A stretch of DNA of 64,000 bases, from contig NZ_WWEM01000037.1 of assembly GCF_019308285.1 (NCBI RefSeq), positions 124,001 to 188,000 of the forward strand, given 5' to 3'. Each line of letters begins with the position of its first letter. Within the stretch, counting starts at the first letter, position 1. The notes under the pieces are model-generated. The model was not told the origin of the DNA. It did no database searches and saw only the letters and a list, made by a program, of their open reading frames with translations. This DNA comes from Flavobacterium quisquiliarum. GTDB lineage: Bacteria > Bacteroidota > Bacteroidia > Flavobacteriales > Flavobacteriaceae. The translations under genes were made by a program, and so were the position numbers. Of the stretch, positions 18,591-27,204 are shown one piece after another.

Positions 18591-19663
18591 TAAATGTAAC
18601 CAAAACTTTTTTCCCTCCCGTGGAAGAATATACAAAATTTATTAAGCGTGCTTGGGATAATGAATGGTTGACTAACAGAGGCGAACTTGTACTAGAGCTT
18701 GAAGAAAAAATAAAAAAGTATTTAGAGATCTCAAATATTATTATTACAAATAATGGTACTGTACCACTACAAATAGCACTCAAATTGTTAGGAAACCGTG
18801 GAGAGATTATTACAACTCCATTTAGCTATGTAGCGACAACTGCATCAATAGTATGGGAAAATTGTATTCCAGTTTTTGTAGACATCCATCCAGAATATTT
18901 TACAATCGATGAAACCAAAATAGAACATTCTATCACTCCAAAAACTACTGCAATATTAGCTACTCATGTTTTTGGAAATCCTTGCAACATCCTTGCAATT
19001 GAATCTATTGCAAAAAAGTATAACTTGAAAGTGATTTATGATGCAGCACATAGTTTTGGTGTGAAATTCAATGATAAATCAATTTTTGAATATGGAGATG
19101 TAAGTACTTGCAGTTTTCATGCTACAAAAATATTTCATACAGGAGAAGGAGGAGCAATGATAACTAAGGACCAGGATTTACATAATAAATTGTATTTTAG
19201 TCATAATTTCGGCCACAATGGCCCCTTAGAATTTTATGGTTTAGGTATTAATGGCAAAATGTCTGAATTACAGGCAGCCATGGGCCTTTCAATTCTGCCT
19301 TATATGGATGAAATTATTTCCGAAAGAAAAAGAGTGGTAGACTATTATAATACGAATTTAGATTTAGAAAAAATTCAGGTTATAAAAATAAGACCTAACA
19401 CAGTATGGAATTACAGTTATTATCCTGTCGTTTTTAAATCAGAATACCAATTGCTTGAGGTTCAAAAAGCTTTAAATGATGAAGGTATTTTTCCTCGAAG
19501 ATATTTTTATCCATCCTTAAATACTGTTGAGTATACAAATGGAGGTAAAATGCCAATTTCTGAAAATATCGCTTCCCGTATTGTTTGTTTGCCTCTTTAT
19601 GTTGATTTATCATTAGAAAATTTAAAAAAAATTGTTTCATTAATCAATAATAATATATGTTAA
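18587..19663 (+). CDS. DegT/DnrJ/EryC1/StrS family sugar aminotransferase
   Basis: The second PLP sugar aminotransferase of the locus, 358 residues. Family motifs are NNGTVPLQIALKLLGNRGE, ITTPFSYVATTASIVWEN, VIYDAAHSFGVKF for the PLP ring contact, and CSFHATKIFHTGEGGAMIT with the Schiff-base lysine. The sequence is closer in style to VioA/LegC-type 4-aminotransferases than to the one at 9570. It overlaps a PglD/NeuD-like N-acetyltransferase gene by seven bases, the classic pairing that yields 4-acetamido-4,6-dideoxy sugars. Likely donor and acceptor are glutamate and a 4-keto-6-deoxy nucleotide sugar; the exact nucleotide is unknown. Confidence 0.87.
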   Translation: MINVTKTFFPPVEEYTKFIKRAWDNEWLTNRGELVLELEEKIKKYLEISNIIITNNGTVPLQIALKLLGNRGEIITTPFSYVATTASIVWENCIPVFVDIHPEYFTIDETKIEHSITPKTTAILATHVFGNPCNILAIESIAKKYNLKVIYDAAHSFGVKFNDKSIFEYGDVSTCSFHATKIFHTGEGGAMITKDQDLHNKLYFSHNFGHNGPLEFYGLGINGKMSELQAAMGLSILPYMDEIISERKRVVDYYNTNLDLEKIQVIKIRPNTVWNYSYYPVVFKSEYQLLEVQKALNDEGIFPRRYFYPSLNTVEYTNGGKMPISENIASRIVCLPLYVDLSLENLKKIVSLINNNIC

Positions 19664-20304
19664 TTATTGGAGCTAGAGGTTTTGCTAAGGAAGTTTTAGA
19701 AATTTTAAATGAATTAAATGACATTGAAATTCTGGCACTTTATGATGATATTAATTACTATCAAAATGATATTTTGTTCGATAAATTCCCCATTTTAAAA
19801 AATCTAGAAGATGCTTCAAATTATTTTAAAACGATTGATAATAGATTTACAATCGGAATTGGAAATCCTATTTTAAGGAAGAAGCTCTACGAGGTCTTTA
19901 AAGGTTTAGGTGGAAATTTAACCTCTACAATAAGCGCAAAATCCAACATTGGTAGTTTTGATGTAAATATCGGAATAGGATCTAATATTTTATCAGGTTC
20001 GACTGTATCAAATAGTGTTACAATAGGAATTGGAGCAATATTATATTATAATTCGGTTGTAACTCATGATTGTACTGTAGGAGATTTCGTAGAGATATCT
20101 CCCGGAGCTACAATTTTAGGACGTTGTAAGATTTCAGATTATTGTCACATCGGAGCAAATTCCACCATACTCCCTGATCTCCATATCGGTAAAAATGTTA
20201 TTATTGGCGCTGGAGCAGTAATTACAAGAGATATCCCAGATAATAGTTTAGTTATTGGAATTCCTGGTAAAATTAGTAAAGAATTGCCTCCAATTAATTT
20301 TTAA
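19657..20304 (+). CDS. PglD/NeuD-family sugar N- or O-acetyltransferase
   Basis: A 215-residue protein with the N-terminal Rossmann-like UDP-sugar domain of the PglD/NeuD group (MLIIGARGFAKEVLEILNEL). A left-handed beta-helix from about residue 88 to 205 follows, built of repeats such as GIGSNILSGSTVSNSV and HIGANSTILPDLHIG. VTHDCTVGDFVEISPGA carries the histidine expected to deprotonate the substrate amine. The aminotransferase gene overlaps its start, so 4-N-acetylation of an aminated nucleotide sugar is the best reading. That would make it a PglD/LegH equivalent on a bacillosamine or legionaminate route. O-acetylation of a nonulosonate, as for NeuD, is the alternative. Confidence 0.87.
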   Translation: MLIIGARGFAKEVLEILNELNDIEILALYDDINYYQNDILFDKFPILKNLEDASNYFKTIDNRFTIGIGNPILRKKLYEVFKGLGGNLTSTISAKSNIGSFDVNIGIGSNILSGSTVSNSVTIGIGAILYYNSVVTHDCTVGDFVEISPGATILGRCKISDYCHIGANSTILPDLHIGKNVIIGAGAVITRDIPDNSLVIGIPGKISKELPPINF

Positions 20305-20317
20305 AATAAATTCTGAT

Positions 20318-21259
20318 TTGAAAGTTAGTGTTTGCATGATCACTTATGGTCACGAAAAATTTATTGAAGAAGCAATAAAGGGAGTCCTTATGCAAGAAGT
20401 TGATTTTGATTTAGAATTAATTATTGCTAATGATGCCTCCCCAGATAAAACAGATGAGATTGTAATTTCAATTGTACAAAATCATCCTCGGGGTAGCTGG
20501 ATAAAATATATAAAACACGAGACTAATATAGGAATGATGCAAAATTTTAAATTTTCTTTAGAATCTAGCAAAGGAAAATATATTGCAATGTGCGAGGGTG
20601 ATGACTATTGGACGGATCCATTAAAACTACAAAAACAAGTAGATTTTTTAGAAGCTAATAAACAGGCTTCAGGATGTTTTCATCATGCATCCTTAATAGA
20701 TGAAGAAGGAAAAATAATTAATGAAATTTATAATTCACACGTATCCGACTTAGTTCGTTACAATCAAAAGGAGTGCCTTACTATTTTAGGATCTTCTTAT
20801 GCGACCTGCACGCTTCTTTTTAAAAGTGAAGTTCTTCAAGATTTGCCTAAGGTTTTGGTCCCAGTACTTTGCGATGAATTATTAGACATTGTGATAACTG
20901 AAAAAGGATTACTATATTTTTTAAATTTTAATGGAGCAAATTATCGATTCCACTCTGGAGGGATCTGGTCAGGCAGAAAAGAAGCAAAGTTTAATTTAAT
21001 AATGTATAAAAGAACAGAAGCTTTATATAAATATCCTATTTACAAAAAAAGATATTCTTCTTACCTGAAAATGAAAATGTTTTTACAGGTCAAAGGATTT
21101 GTATTTTCTAATGATATTAAAACAAAAACTAGAGTACTCTATTTTTTTAAAACATTAAAAATTTTAAATTATTATAAAAAAGAAACATATTTATTTTTTA
21201 TGGATTTTATAATAAGTATTCTTCAGATTAAAAAAAGATTCAGAAAACAATATGCCTAA
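20318..21259 (+). CDS. Family 2 glycosyltransferase (TTG start)
   Basis: A GT-A enzyme. Its N-terminal strand KVSVCMITYGHEKFIEEAI begins immediately after TTG 20318, in frame and 13 bases after the upstream stop, giving 313 residues. The nearest upstream ATG (20255) would add 21 unrelated residues and run 50 bases into the acetyltransferase gene, so I choose TTG. Other motifs are LELIIANDASPDKTDEI and the DXD-like MCEGDDYWTDPLKLQKQ. C-terminal residues are basic and aromatic. It belongs to the long wzm/wzt-proximal operon and overlaps the next GT2 gene by eight bases. Confidence 0.8.
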   Translation: MKVSVCMITYGHEKFIEEAIKGVLMQEVDFDLELIIANDASPDKTDEIVISIVQNHPRGSWIKYIKHETNIGMMQNFKFSLESSKGKYIAMCEGDDYWTDPLKLQKQVDFLEANKQASGCFHHASLIDEEGKIINEIYNSHVSDLVRYNQKECLTILGSSYATCTLLFKSEVLQDLPKVLVPVLCDELLDIVITEKGLLYFLNFNGANYRFHSGGIWSGRKEAKFNLIMYKRTEALYKYPIYKKRYSSYLKMKMFLQVKGFVFSNDIKTKTRVLYFFKTLKILNYYKKETYLFFMDFIISILQIKKRFRKQYA

Positions 21260-22091
21260 GATTTCTATCATAACTATCAACTATAATAATGCAGACGGAC
21301 TTAGAAAGACTATTGAAAGCGTTAAGGCTCAAAATTTTTCTGATCTGGAATATATCGTTATTGATGGTGGTTCGTCAGACCAAAGTGTTGAGATTATAAA
21401 AGAATATGATGGATATATAAGTAAATGGGTTTCGGAAAAAGATAATGGAATATATAACGCTCTTAATAAAGGAATCAAAATTGCAACTGGCGAATATCTA
21501 CTTTTTTTAAATAGTGGAGATCATTTTTACAATAAAAACGTTCTAACAAATAATTTAGAATATATAGATATTTATGACATCATAGTTTTTGATATTCATT
21601 TTTCTGGATTTGGTAAAGATTATATTTTTAAGCATCCTGACGAATTACATTTTTCATTTTTATTTGAAGAAACATTCGCACATCAATCAGTTTTTATAAA
21701 AAGAAATTTATTTAAAAAAATAGGTTTATATGATGAAACATTAAAAATTGTTTCAGATTGGAAGTTTTTTATTAACGCAATAGCTTCAGGAGCTACTTAC
21801 AAATGTGTTCATAATGTTTTGTCCTCTTTTTATTTTGGAGGAGTAAGTTCCACCGCCGAAGGTACGCGTATTAGAAAAGAAGAAAGAGAGAAGGTATTAA
21901 AAAATGAATTTTCTCTTTATTATACAGATTATTTAAGGTTACGAAATTATAATAGAACTTTGGAAACAAATAGATTCAGAATGTTAACGGAAATAGAAAA
22001 ATCTAAACGAGGTAAAAAAGTTTTTTCTTTAATTCTAAGAACTTACATTTTTTTATTTTCAAAAGAAAAACTAAAAAACATTCTTAAGTAA
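21252..22091 (+). CDS. Family 2 glycosyltransferase (WcaE/WbbD-like)
   Basis: A 279-residue GT-A enzyme: MPKISIITINYNNADGL, then SDLEYIVIDGGSSDQS, NDNGIYNALNKG-type motif (EKDNGIYNALNKGIKIATG), and YLLFLNSGDHFY where SGD replaces the DXD. These traits are those of the small single-sugar GT2 group seen in colanic-acid-like clusters. A close relative is encoded at 24129, and the two share several motifs, so a local duplication is likely. The acceptor is unknown. Confidence 0.87.
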   Translation: MPKISIITINYNNADGLRKTIESVKAQNFSDLEYIVIDGGSSDQSVEIIKEYDGYISKWVSEKDNGIYNALNKGIKIATGEYLLFLNSGDHFYNKNVLTNNLEYIDIYDIIVFDIHFSGFGKDYIFKHPDELHFSFLFEETFAHQSVFIKRNLFKKIGLYDETLKIVSDWKFFINAIASGATYKCVHNVLSSFYFGGVSSTAEGTRIRKEEREKVLKNEFSLYYTDYLRLRNYNRTLETNRFRMLTEIEKSKRGKKVFSLILRTYIFLFSKEKLKNILK

Positions 22092-22097
22092 CTTTTG

Positions 22098-22853
22098 ATG
22101 ATTACAAAAAAAATACATTATTGCTGGTTTGGAAAAGAAGCAAAATCAAAGGTATTTCAGGATTGTTTAGTATCATGGAAACTACACTGCCCAGATTTTG
22201 AAATTATAATGTGGAATGAATTCAATACAACAAAATATTCTAATCCATTTTACAAAAATGCTTTAAGAAAAAAAAAGTATGCTTTCGCCGCCGATTATAT
22301 CAGAGCTAAGGTTCTTCATGAACAAGGAGGTGTTTATTTGGATACTGATATTTTTTTGATAAAACCTCTTAATGATTTGCTTAAATATGATTTTTTTATT
22401 GGTGAAGAAATTGAAGGGCGTACTAATTTTGCCATATTTGGAGCTGTTCCAAATCATCGTTTTTTAAAAGAAATGATTGATTTTTATGATCGAACAGAGT
22501 TTAATGTCTTTTCATTACCAGTAATTACTCATACTTTTTGCTCATTAATTAATAGAACAAGTGTTATTGAAAACGAAATAATACTAGCGCCATCTTTTTT
22601 TTATCCACTTCCATATGAAAAAAGAATAGAAGATTATAAATCATTTATTGTGTCAGAAACTTATGCTGTCCATTTATGGGAACATTCATGGAAAAAAAGG
22701 GAGGAACCGGAATTTTTACAATTATTTAAAAATTTAATTGATGTTATCATTGATTTTATTTTTTACAATTATTCCTATTCTTATTTTAAACGTTATGGCA
22801 AAGAATTTTCAAGAAAAATTTATCATTCAATTAAACAAAAGATAAAACTTTAA
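22098..22853 (+). CDS. GT32-like glycosyltransferase with DXD motif
   Basis: A 251-residue protein read from ATG 22098. An in-frame TTG just before it adds one residue only. It opens with ITKKIHYCWFGKEAKSKVFQ and has the family signature FAADYIRAKVLHEQGGVYLD followed by TDIFLIKPL, giving the DTD metal site of the 'DXD sugar-binding' family near residue 84. AVHLWEHSW near the C-terminus is also typical. Such enzymes usually add hexoses or mannose-type sugars in capsule loci. It starts six bases after the upstream stop and shares a base with the next start. Confidence 0.85.
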   Translation: MITKKIHYCWFGKEAKSKVFQDCLVSWKLHCPDFEIIMWNEFNTTKYSNPFYKNALRKKKYAFAADYIRAKVLHEQGGVYLDTDIFLIKPLNDLLKYDFFIGEEIEGRTNFAIFGAVPNHRFLKEMIDFYDRTEFNVFSLPVITHTFCSLINRTSVIENEIILAPSFFYPLPYEKRIEDYKSFIVSETYAVHLWEHSWKKREEPEFLQLFKNLIDVIIDFIFYNYSYSYFKRYGKEFSRKIYHSIKQKIKL

Positions 22854-24079
22854 TGAAGGTGCTCCATATAACATTTTCCTCTAAAGGAGGTGCAGGAATA
22901 GCTGCTTTACGTTTGCATGAAGCCTTGTGTCAAGAAGGGATAGAATCAGGTTATTTGTCTACAAATCTTACTATTAATTTTAGTAATGAAAGCGTAAAAG
23001 ATGATTTTTTCTCATATAGGAAACCAACATTATTAAAGAAAATAATAAATAAAATTCACAAGTATTTCATTTTTACTAATCGACAAAAAATATTTAAACA
23101 TTTTCATATAATAAAAGATGAATTAAATTGTGAGATTGCTAGTCTGCCCTTTAGTGTTTATAAACTTTACGAACATCCGTTAGTAAAAGAAGCAGATATT
23201 ATCAACTTACATTGGCTGGCTGGTTTAATAGATTATTCTGATTTTTTCAAGAAATGTGAAAAACCTATTGTTTGGACTTTACATGATATGAATCCATTTC
23301 AAGGATTGTTTCACTATAAAAATGATGAATTAAGAAATTTTCAAATTGCAGATAATCTTGATAGTAAGGTAAAAATAGTAAAGAAAAATGCTATAAAATC
23401 AATTAAAAAGGGAACTATAATTGTTCCTTCAAAGTGGTTATTGAATGAAGTAAAAAAAAATAATGTTTTTGACCATTTCGACATAAAAAAGATTTCGAAT
23501 GGAATCAAATCTGAGAATTTTAAACGTAATAAAACTTTACTTAGAAAAAATTACAATATTGATCCAGATGAGTTTATTATGCTTTTTGTTTCTGACAGCT
23601 TGAGAAATTACAGGAAAGGATTTGACTTATTGGAAGAAGCCCTATTTTATATTCAAGACATAAAGATTACACTTTTAGTAATTGGAAAAGATAATATTCA
23701 ACCTCAAAAGAATTTGAAAATTCTAGCTTTAGGAGAAATAAATTCAACATCTAAGATGGCAGATTATTATAATCTGGCAAATGTTTTTATTTTACCAAGT
23801 CGAGAAGATAATTTGCCAAATGTTATGCTTGAATCTTTTGCTTCAGGTACAGCGTTAATTGGTTTTAATGTTGGAGGAATTGCTGAACATGTTATTGATG
23901 GGGTAACTGGTGTTTTGGCGCAAGAAATAACAGGATTATCTTTGGCAAATGCTGTGAAAAAGTTTTATAATGAAAGAAAAAATTATGATGAGATAACCAT
24001 ACAAAAATATGCTGAGAATAATTTTAACTATAAAGAACAAGCAAGTTCTTATAAGAATGTTTATGAGAAGCTTCTATGA
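22853..24079 (+). CDS. Family 4 glycosyltransferase
   Basis: A 408-residue GT-B enzyme. The N-terminal MKVLHITFSSKGGAGIAALR is of the WcaC/WbaZ type. INLHWLAGLIDYSDF and VWTLHDMNPF continue the acceptor half. The donor half begins IMLFVSDSLRNYRKGFDLLE near residue 240. The EX7E motif is in PSREDNLPNVMLESFASGT. It is an undamaged, full-length gene. The short gap after it (49 bases) is the first sizeable break after wzm. Confidence 0.87.
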   Translation: MKVLHITFSSKGGAGIAALRLHEALCQEGIESGYLSTNLTINFSNESVKDDFFSYRKPTLLKKIINKIHKYFIFTNRQKIFKHFHIIKDELNCEIASLPFSVYKLYEHPLVKEADIINLHWLAGLIDYSDFFKKCEKPIVWTLHDMNPFQGLFHYKNDELRNFQIADNLDSKVKIVKKNAIKSIKKGTIIVPSKWLLNEVKKNNVFDHFDIKKISNGIKSENFKRNKTLLRKNYNIDPDEFIMLFVSDSLRNYRKGFDLLEEALFYIQDIKITLLVIGKDNIQPQKNLKILALGEINSTSKMADYYNLANVFILPSREDNLPNVMLESFASGTALIGFNVGGIAEHVIDGVTGVLAQEITGLSLANAVKKFYNERKNYDEITIQKYAENNFNYKEQASSYKNVYEKLL

Positions 24080-24128
24080 AAATGATATGCCATTTATGAA
24101 AAATTTGAATAATATAATAAATTCTTAA

Positions 24129-24917
24129 ATGAGACCATTACTATCAATTATTACTATTAATTACAACAATGCAGATGGTTTAGAGAAAACTATAAAATCT
24201 GTTATTTCTCAAATTTTCTCAAATTTTGAATATATAGTTATTGATGGTGATTCAAACGATAATAGTAAAAATATTGCTAATCAATATCTTTCGAATATTG
24301 ATTTTTACCAAAGTGAAAAAGATACTGGTATTTATAATGCAATGAATAAAGGAATTAGAGTATCCAAAGGAGAATATCTATTATTTTTAAACAGTGGAGA
24401 TGTTTTAAATGGGGCTAATGCTCTTAGCGATTTTATAAATCATAGAGACTTCGAAGGGGATGTTATATATGGAGATTACCAATTTGAAAATGGAGAAAAA
24501 ATCTTTCCAGATAAACTTAGTCCCTTGTTTTTTATTCGGACTTCTTTGCCTCATCAAAGCACTCTTTTTAAAAAGGATATTTTTGATAAGATGGGAATGT
24601 ATGAGGAACATTACAGTATAGTTGCTGATAGAGCTTTTTTTATAAAATGTTTTTTAAGTAACCAATTTGTTTTTAAACATATAAACTTCTCTTTGACGAT
24701 TTATGATTTATCCGGAGTCAGTAATAATTCTCTATATAAAGAAAAGCAGGAGCTAGAAAAGGAAAAAATGTTTAGAGAAAATTATGGTATATATTTCGAA
24801 GATTATAAAGAAATGATTGAGATGAGACGCCAATTGAATGAAATTAAAAAACAGACAATATCTGGGATAATTAAACGAATTTCAAATAAAGTTAAAAAAA
24901 TATGCACTATCCGTTAG
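24129..24917 (+). CDS. Family 2 glycosyltransferase, paralogue of the gene at 21252
   Basis: A 262-residue GT-A enzyme with LLSIITINYNNADGLEKTI, FEYIVIDGDSNDNS, KDTGIYNAMNKGIRVSKGEY and LFLNSGDVLNG. These motifs align closely with those of the GT2 at 21252, while the C-terminal third differs. The pair looks like a duplication followed by change of acceptor. The C-terminus is basic (IKRISNKVKKICTIR), suggesting peripheral membrane contact. It overlaps the next gene by 16 bases. Confidence 0.87.
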   Translation: MRPLLSIITINYNNADGLEKTIKSVISQIFSNFEYIVIDGDSNDNSKNIANQYLSNIDFYQSEKDTGIYNAMNKGIRVSKGEYLLFLNSGDVLNGANALSDFINHRDFEGDVIYGDYQFENGEKIFPDKLSPLFFIRTSLPHQSTLFKKDIFDKMGMYEEHYSIVADRAFFIKCFLSNQFVFKHINFSLTIYDLSGVSNNSLYKEKQELEKEKMFRENYGIYFEDYKEMIEMRRQLNEIKKQTISGIIKRISNKVKKICTIR

Positions 24918-25771
24918 TAAGTGTCATTATAACCACATACAATAGAGAAACCTATTTAGAAACAGCAATAAAAAGTGTCTCGTTTCAGACTTATAGAAAT
25001 TTAGAAATAATTGTTGTTGATGATGGTTCGGATATAAATTATGCAGCTCCTATTTGTGAAAAATATTCATTATGTAAATATGTGAGTAAAGAAAACGGAG
25101 GATTATCATCAGCAAGAAACTATGGAATAAATTATGCAAAAGGAGAATACATCGCTTTTCTTGATGATGATGATTTTTGGGAAAAATCAAAAATTGAAAA
25201 ACAGGTAAAGGTATTACTTGAAAATTCTAAGGTTGATTGTGTTCATTCTTCAGTTAAAGTTGTAGATGAAAATGGTATTTATACAGGAAAAAATTATGGA
25301 GCATCTTTTAATAAAATAAATAAACGTTCAGGATATGTTTTTTGGAATGCATTAGGAACATGGGTTGTTAAATCACCAACTCCTTTAATTAGGAAAGAAG
25401 TTTTTCAGCCTGATTTATTATTTGACGAGAGTATTAAAGTGGGTGAAGATGTTGATTTTTATCAACGTATGTTTTACAGACACAAATTGTTTTACATTAA
25501 CGAACCGTTGGCTTTCTACAGAGAATATAATGATCAGGAGCGACTTTCACTTCAGAAAGAAAAATATATTGGTATCGAAAAAAAGATGTTCGATAATTTT
25601 AAAAAAATGGGAATCAAAAATCCATTTGTATATTATCTGATTAAGATTAAACTACTAGAAAGCCATCTTAGACGATGGAATATGATACATAAAAAAAATC
25701 CGATAAAAATTAGAAAAATTGAAATTTGGATTAGAATTAATTATTTGTTTAAATTATATCTTAAGGATTAA
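24902..25771 (+). CDS. Family 2 glycosyltransferase
   Basis: A 289-residue GT-A enzyme beginning YPLVSVIITTYNRETYLETA, followed by LEIIVVDDGSDINYA, then GGLSSARNYGINYAKGEYIA, and FLDDDDFWEKSKIEKQ for the DXD site near residue 95. GEDVDFYQRMFYRHK matches the ED motif proposed as the catalytic base. It is the last intact gene before a 376-base stretch that holds a decayed methyltransferase. Specific sugar unknown. Confidence 0.87.
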   Translation: MHYPLVSVIITTYNRETYLETAIKSVSFQTYRNLEIIVVDDGSDINYAAPICEKYSLCKYVSKENGGLSSARNYGINYAKGEYIAFLDDDDFWEKSKIEKQVKVLLENSKVDCVHSSVKVVDENGIYTGKNYGASFNKINKRSGYVFWNALGTWVVKSPTPLIRKEVFQPDLLFDESIKVGEDVDFYQRMFYRHKLFYINEPLAFYREYNDQERLSLQKEKYIGIEKKMFDNFKKMGIKNPFVYYLIKIKLLESHLRRWNMIHKKNPIKIRKIEIWIRINYLFKLYLKD

Positions 25772-25893
25772 TTCATAGGGCTAAAAATCAGAAACGACGA
25801 AATTAAAAATACAATAACCTTAAATTTTTACTAAGAAATATGGGAATCAATGTAACTTAATAATTTCAGAATAAGTCTGATTAATCATATAAA

Positions 25894-26117
25894 GTTGACG
25901 AATCCAGTAAAGAGTATTCTTTACAAGCATATACTATTAACGATGTACGCATGCAGAATAATTTTAATTATATTGATATTCTGAAAATAGATGAGGAAGG
26001 TGCAGAAAAGAAATATTTGCATCTCAATCTTCAAATTTTGAATGTAGAGAAGGAACTAATTTTTTTCTTGAAGGATATGCTTTTACTCTTATTCGTGCAT
26101 GTGAACTTACAATTTGA
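25894..26117 (+). pseudogene. Decayed FkbM-family methyltransferase remnant
   Basis: The 376-base gap between two glycosyltransferase genes holds C-terminal coding remains. In one frame from 25894 it reads SLQAYTINDVRMQNNFNYID followed by ILKIDEEGAEK, the FkbM motif with the acidic SAM/active-site residues. Near 26005-26015 the match moves to another frame, which reads KEIFASQSSNFE, then REGTNFFLEGYAF and TLIRACELTI, ending at TGA 26115. These are the usual closing motifs of FkbM proteins. So there is at least one frameshift, plus a missing or eroded N-terminal half. An ancestral O-methylation of the glycan appears to have been lost. Upstream bases 25772-25893 contain several stops and no further clear match. 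Confidence 0.75.
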
Positions 26118-26147
26118 ATAAGTAAAAATTTAATTGATAGTTGATCA

Positions 26148-27092
26148 ATGAATATTGAAATAAATTATATTATACTAGCCCATAGATATCCAAAACAGAT
26201 AAGGAGATTGATTGAGAAATTGGCAACTCCTGAATCCTGTTTTTATATACACATTGATAAAAACGTTCCAATTGATCCATTTTTAAATGAATTGTCTGAT
26301 TTATCTAATGTGAGTTTTGTTACTGAAAGACGAGAAGGAATTTGGGGAGATTTAGGGATTGTTATTGCTACTCTAAATGCATTAAAACAAATAGTACAAG
26401 ATGAAAAAAGTGGTTATTGTGTTCTTATGAGTGGTCAAGATTACCCAATTAAATCTAATAATGATATTCAGCGGTACTTAAAATCAAATTCCGGAAATGA
26501 TTTTATTGATGTTTTTCCTTTGCCAGCAAAATATTGGTCAACAGATAGAATTATAAAATATAAGTTTAACCTATCTAGTAGAAAAGGGCATTTTATATTA
26601 ATTGGTTCAGTTTTGGATTCTGATTTTTTTTCTAAAAAGAATTTTAGAAAAATATATACCCTAATTAAAGCAGGTCGATTTGATTTTAGGTTTAAAATTT
26701 TTAACAAACGAAGATATCCGAATTATATTAAACCCTATGGAGGAAGTCAATGGTGGGCTTTGACGCTAGATACAGTGAAGAAAATTATTGCTTTTGTTGA
26801 TGAACATCCTGATTTTGTAGAATATCATACTTATTCATTATTGCCAGATGAAATGTTTTATCAATCAATTGTTATGCATTTAATTGAAAAAGAAAAAGGA
26901 ATAACTATTATGCCACTTGTTACATATATTAATTGGGAAAAAAAAGAATGTGATTTACCAGTCACATTCACTTCATTGGATTTTGATGAGTTAATTTCAC
27001 AACCTGAATCAAAACTATTTGCAAGAAAATTCGATAGTACCATCGATGAGGACATTTTAACAAAAATAGATGCCATTCATTCTCATATTTGA
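26148..27092 (+). CDS. Core-2/I-branching enzyme family glycosyltransferase (GT14)
   Basis: A 314-residue protein that starts INYIILAHRYPKQIRRLIEK and continues CFYIHIDKNVPIDPF, YCVLMSGQDYPIKSNNDIQ and PYGGSQWWALTLDTVKKI. These are the hallmarks of the beta-1,6-GlcNAc-transferase/xylosyltransferase family. SLLPDEMFYQSIVM carries the glutamate expected to act as base. Bacterial members occur in many Bacteroidota glycan loci, and the sugar moved is not established from sequence. It stands 30 bases after the methyltransferase remnant and 112 bases before the next gene. Confidence 0.85.
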   Translation: MNIEINYIILAHRYPKQIRRLIEKLATPESCFYIHIDKNVPIDPFLNELSDLSNVSFVTERREGIWGDLGIVIATLNALKQIVQDEKSGYCVLMSGQDYPIKSNNDIQRYLKSNSGNDFIDVFPLPAKYWSTDRIIKYKFNLSSRKGHFILIGSVLDSDFFSKKNFRKIYTLIKAGRFDFRFKIFNKRRYPNYIKPYGGSQWWALTLDTVKKIIAFVDEHPDFVEYHTYSLLPDEMFYQSIVMHLIEKEKGITIMPLVTYINWEKKECDLPVTFTSLDFDELISQPESKLFARKFDSTIDEDILTKIDAIHSHI

Positions 27093-27204
27093 ATAAAAAT
27101 TTATTGTAAAACTGATTTATTTTCATCTAATGTAGAAACTTTTGATAAATATACTGTAAAGTATATAAAGGTTTGTAATAGAGAAATAAAGAAAAAAACA
27201 TAAA

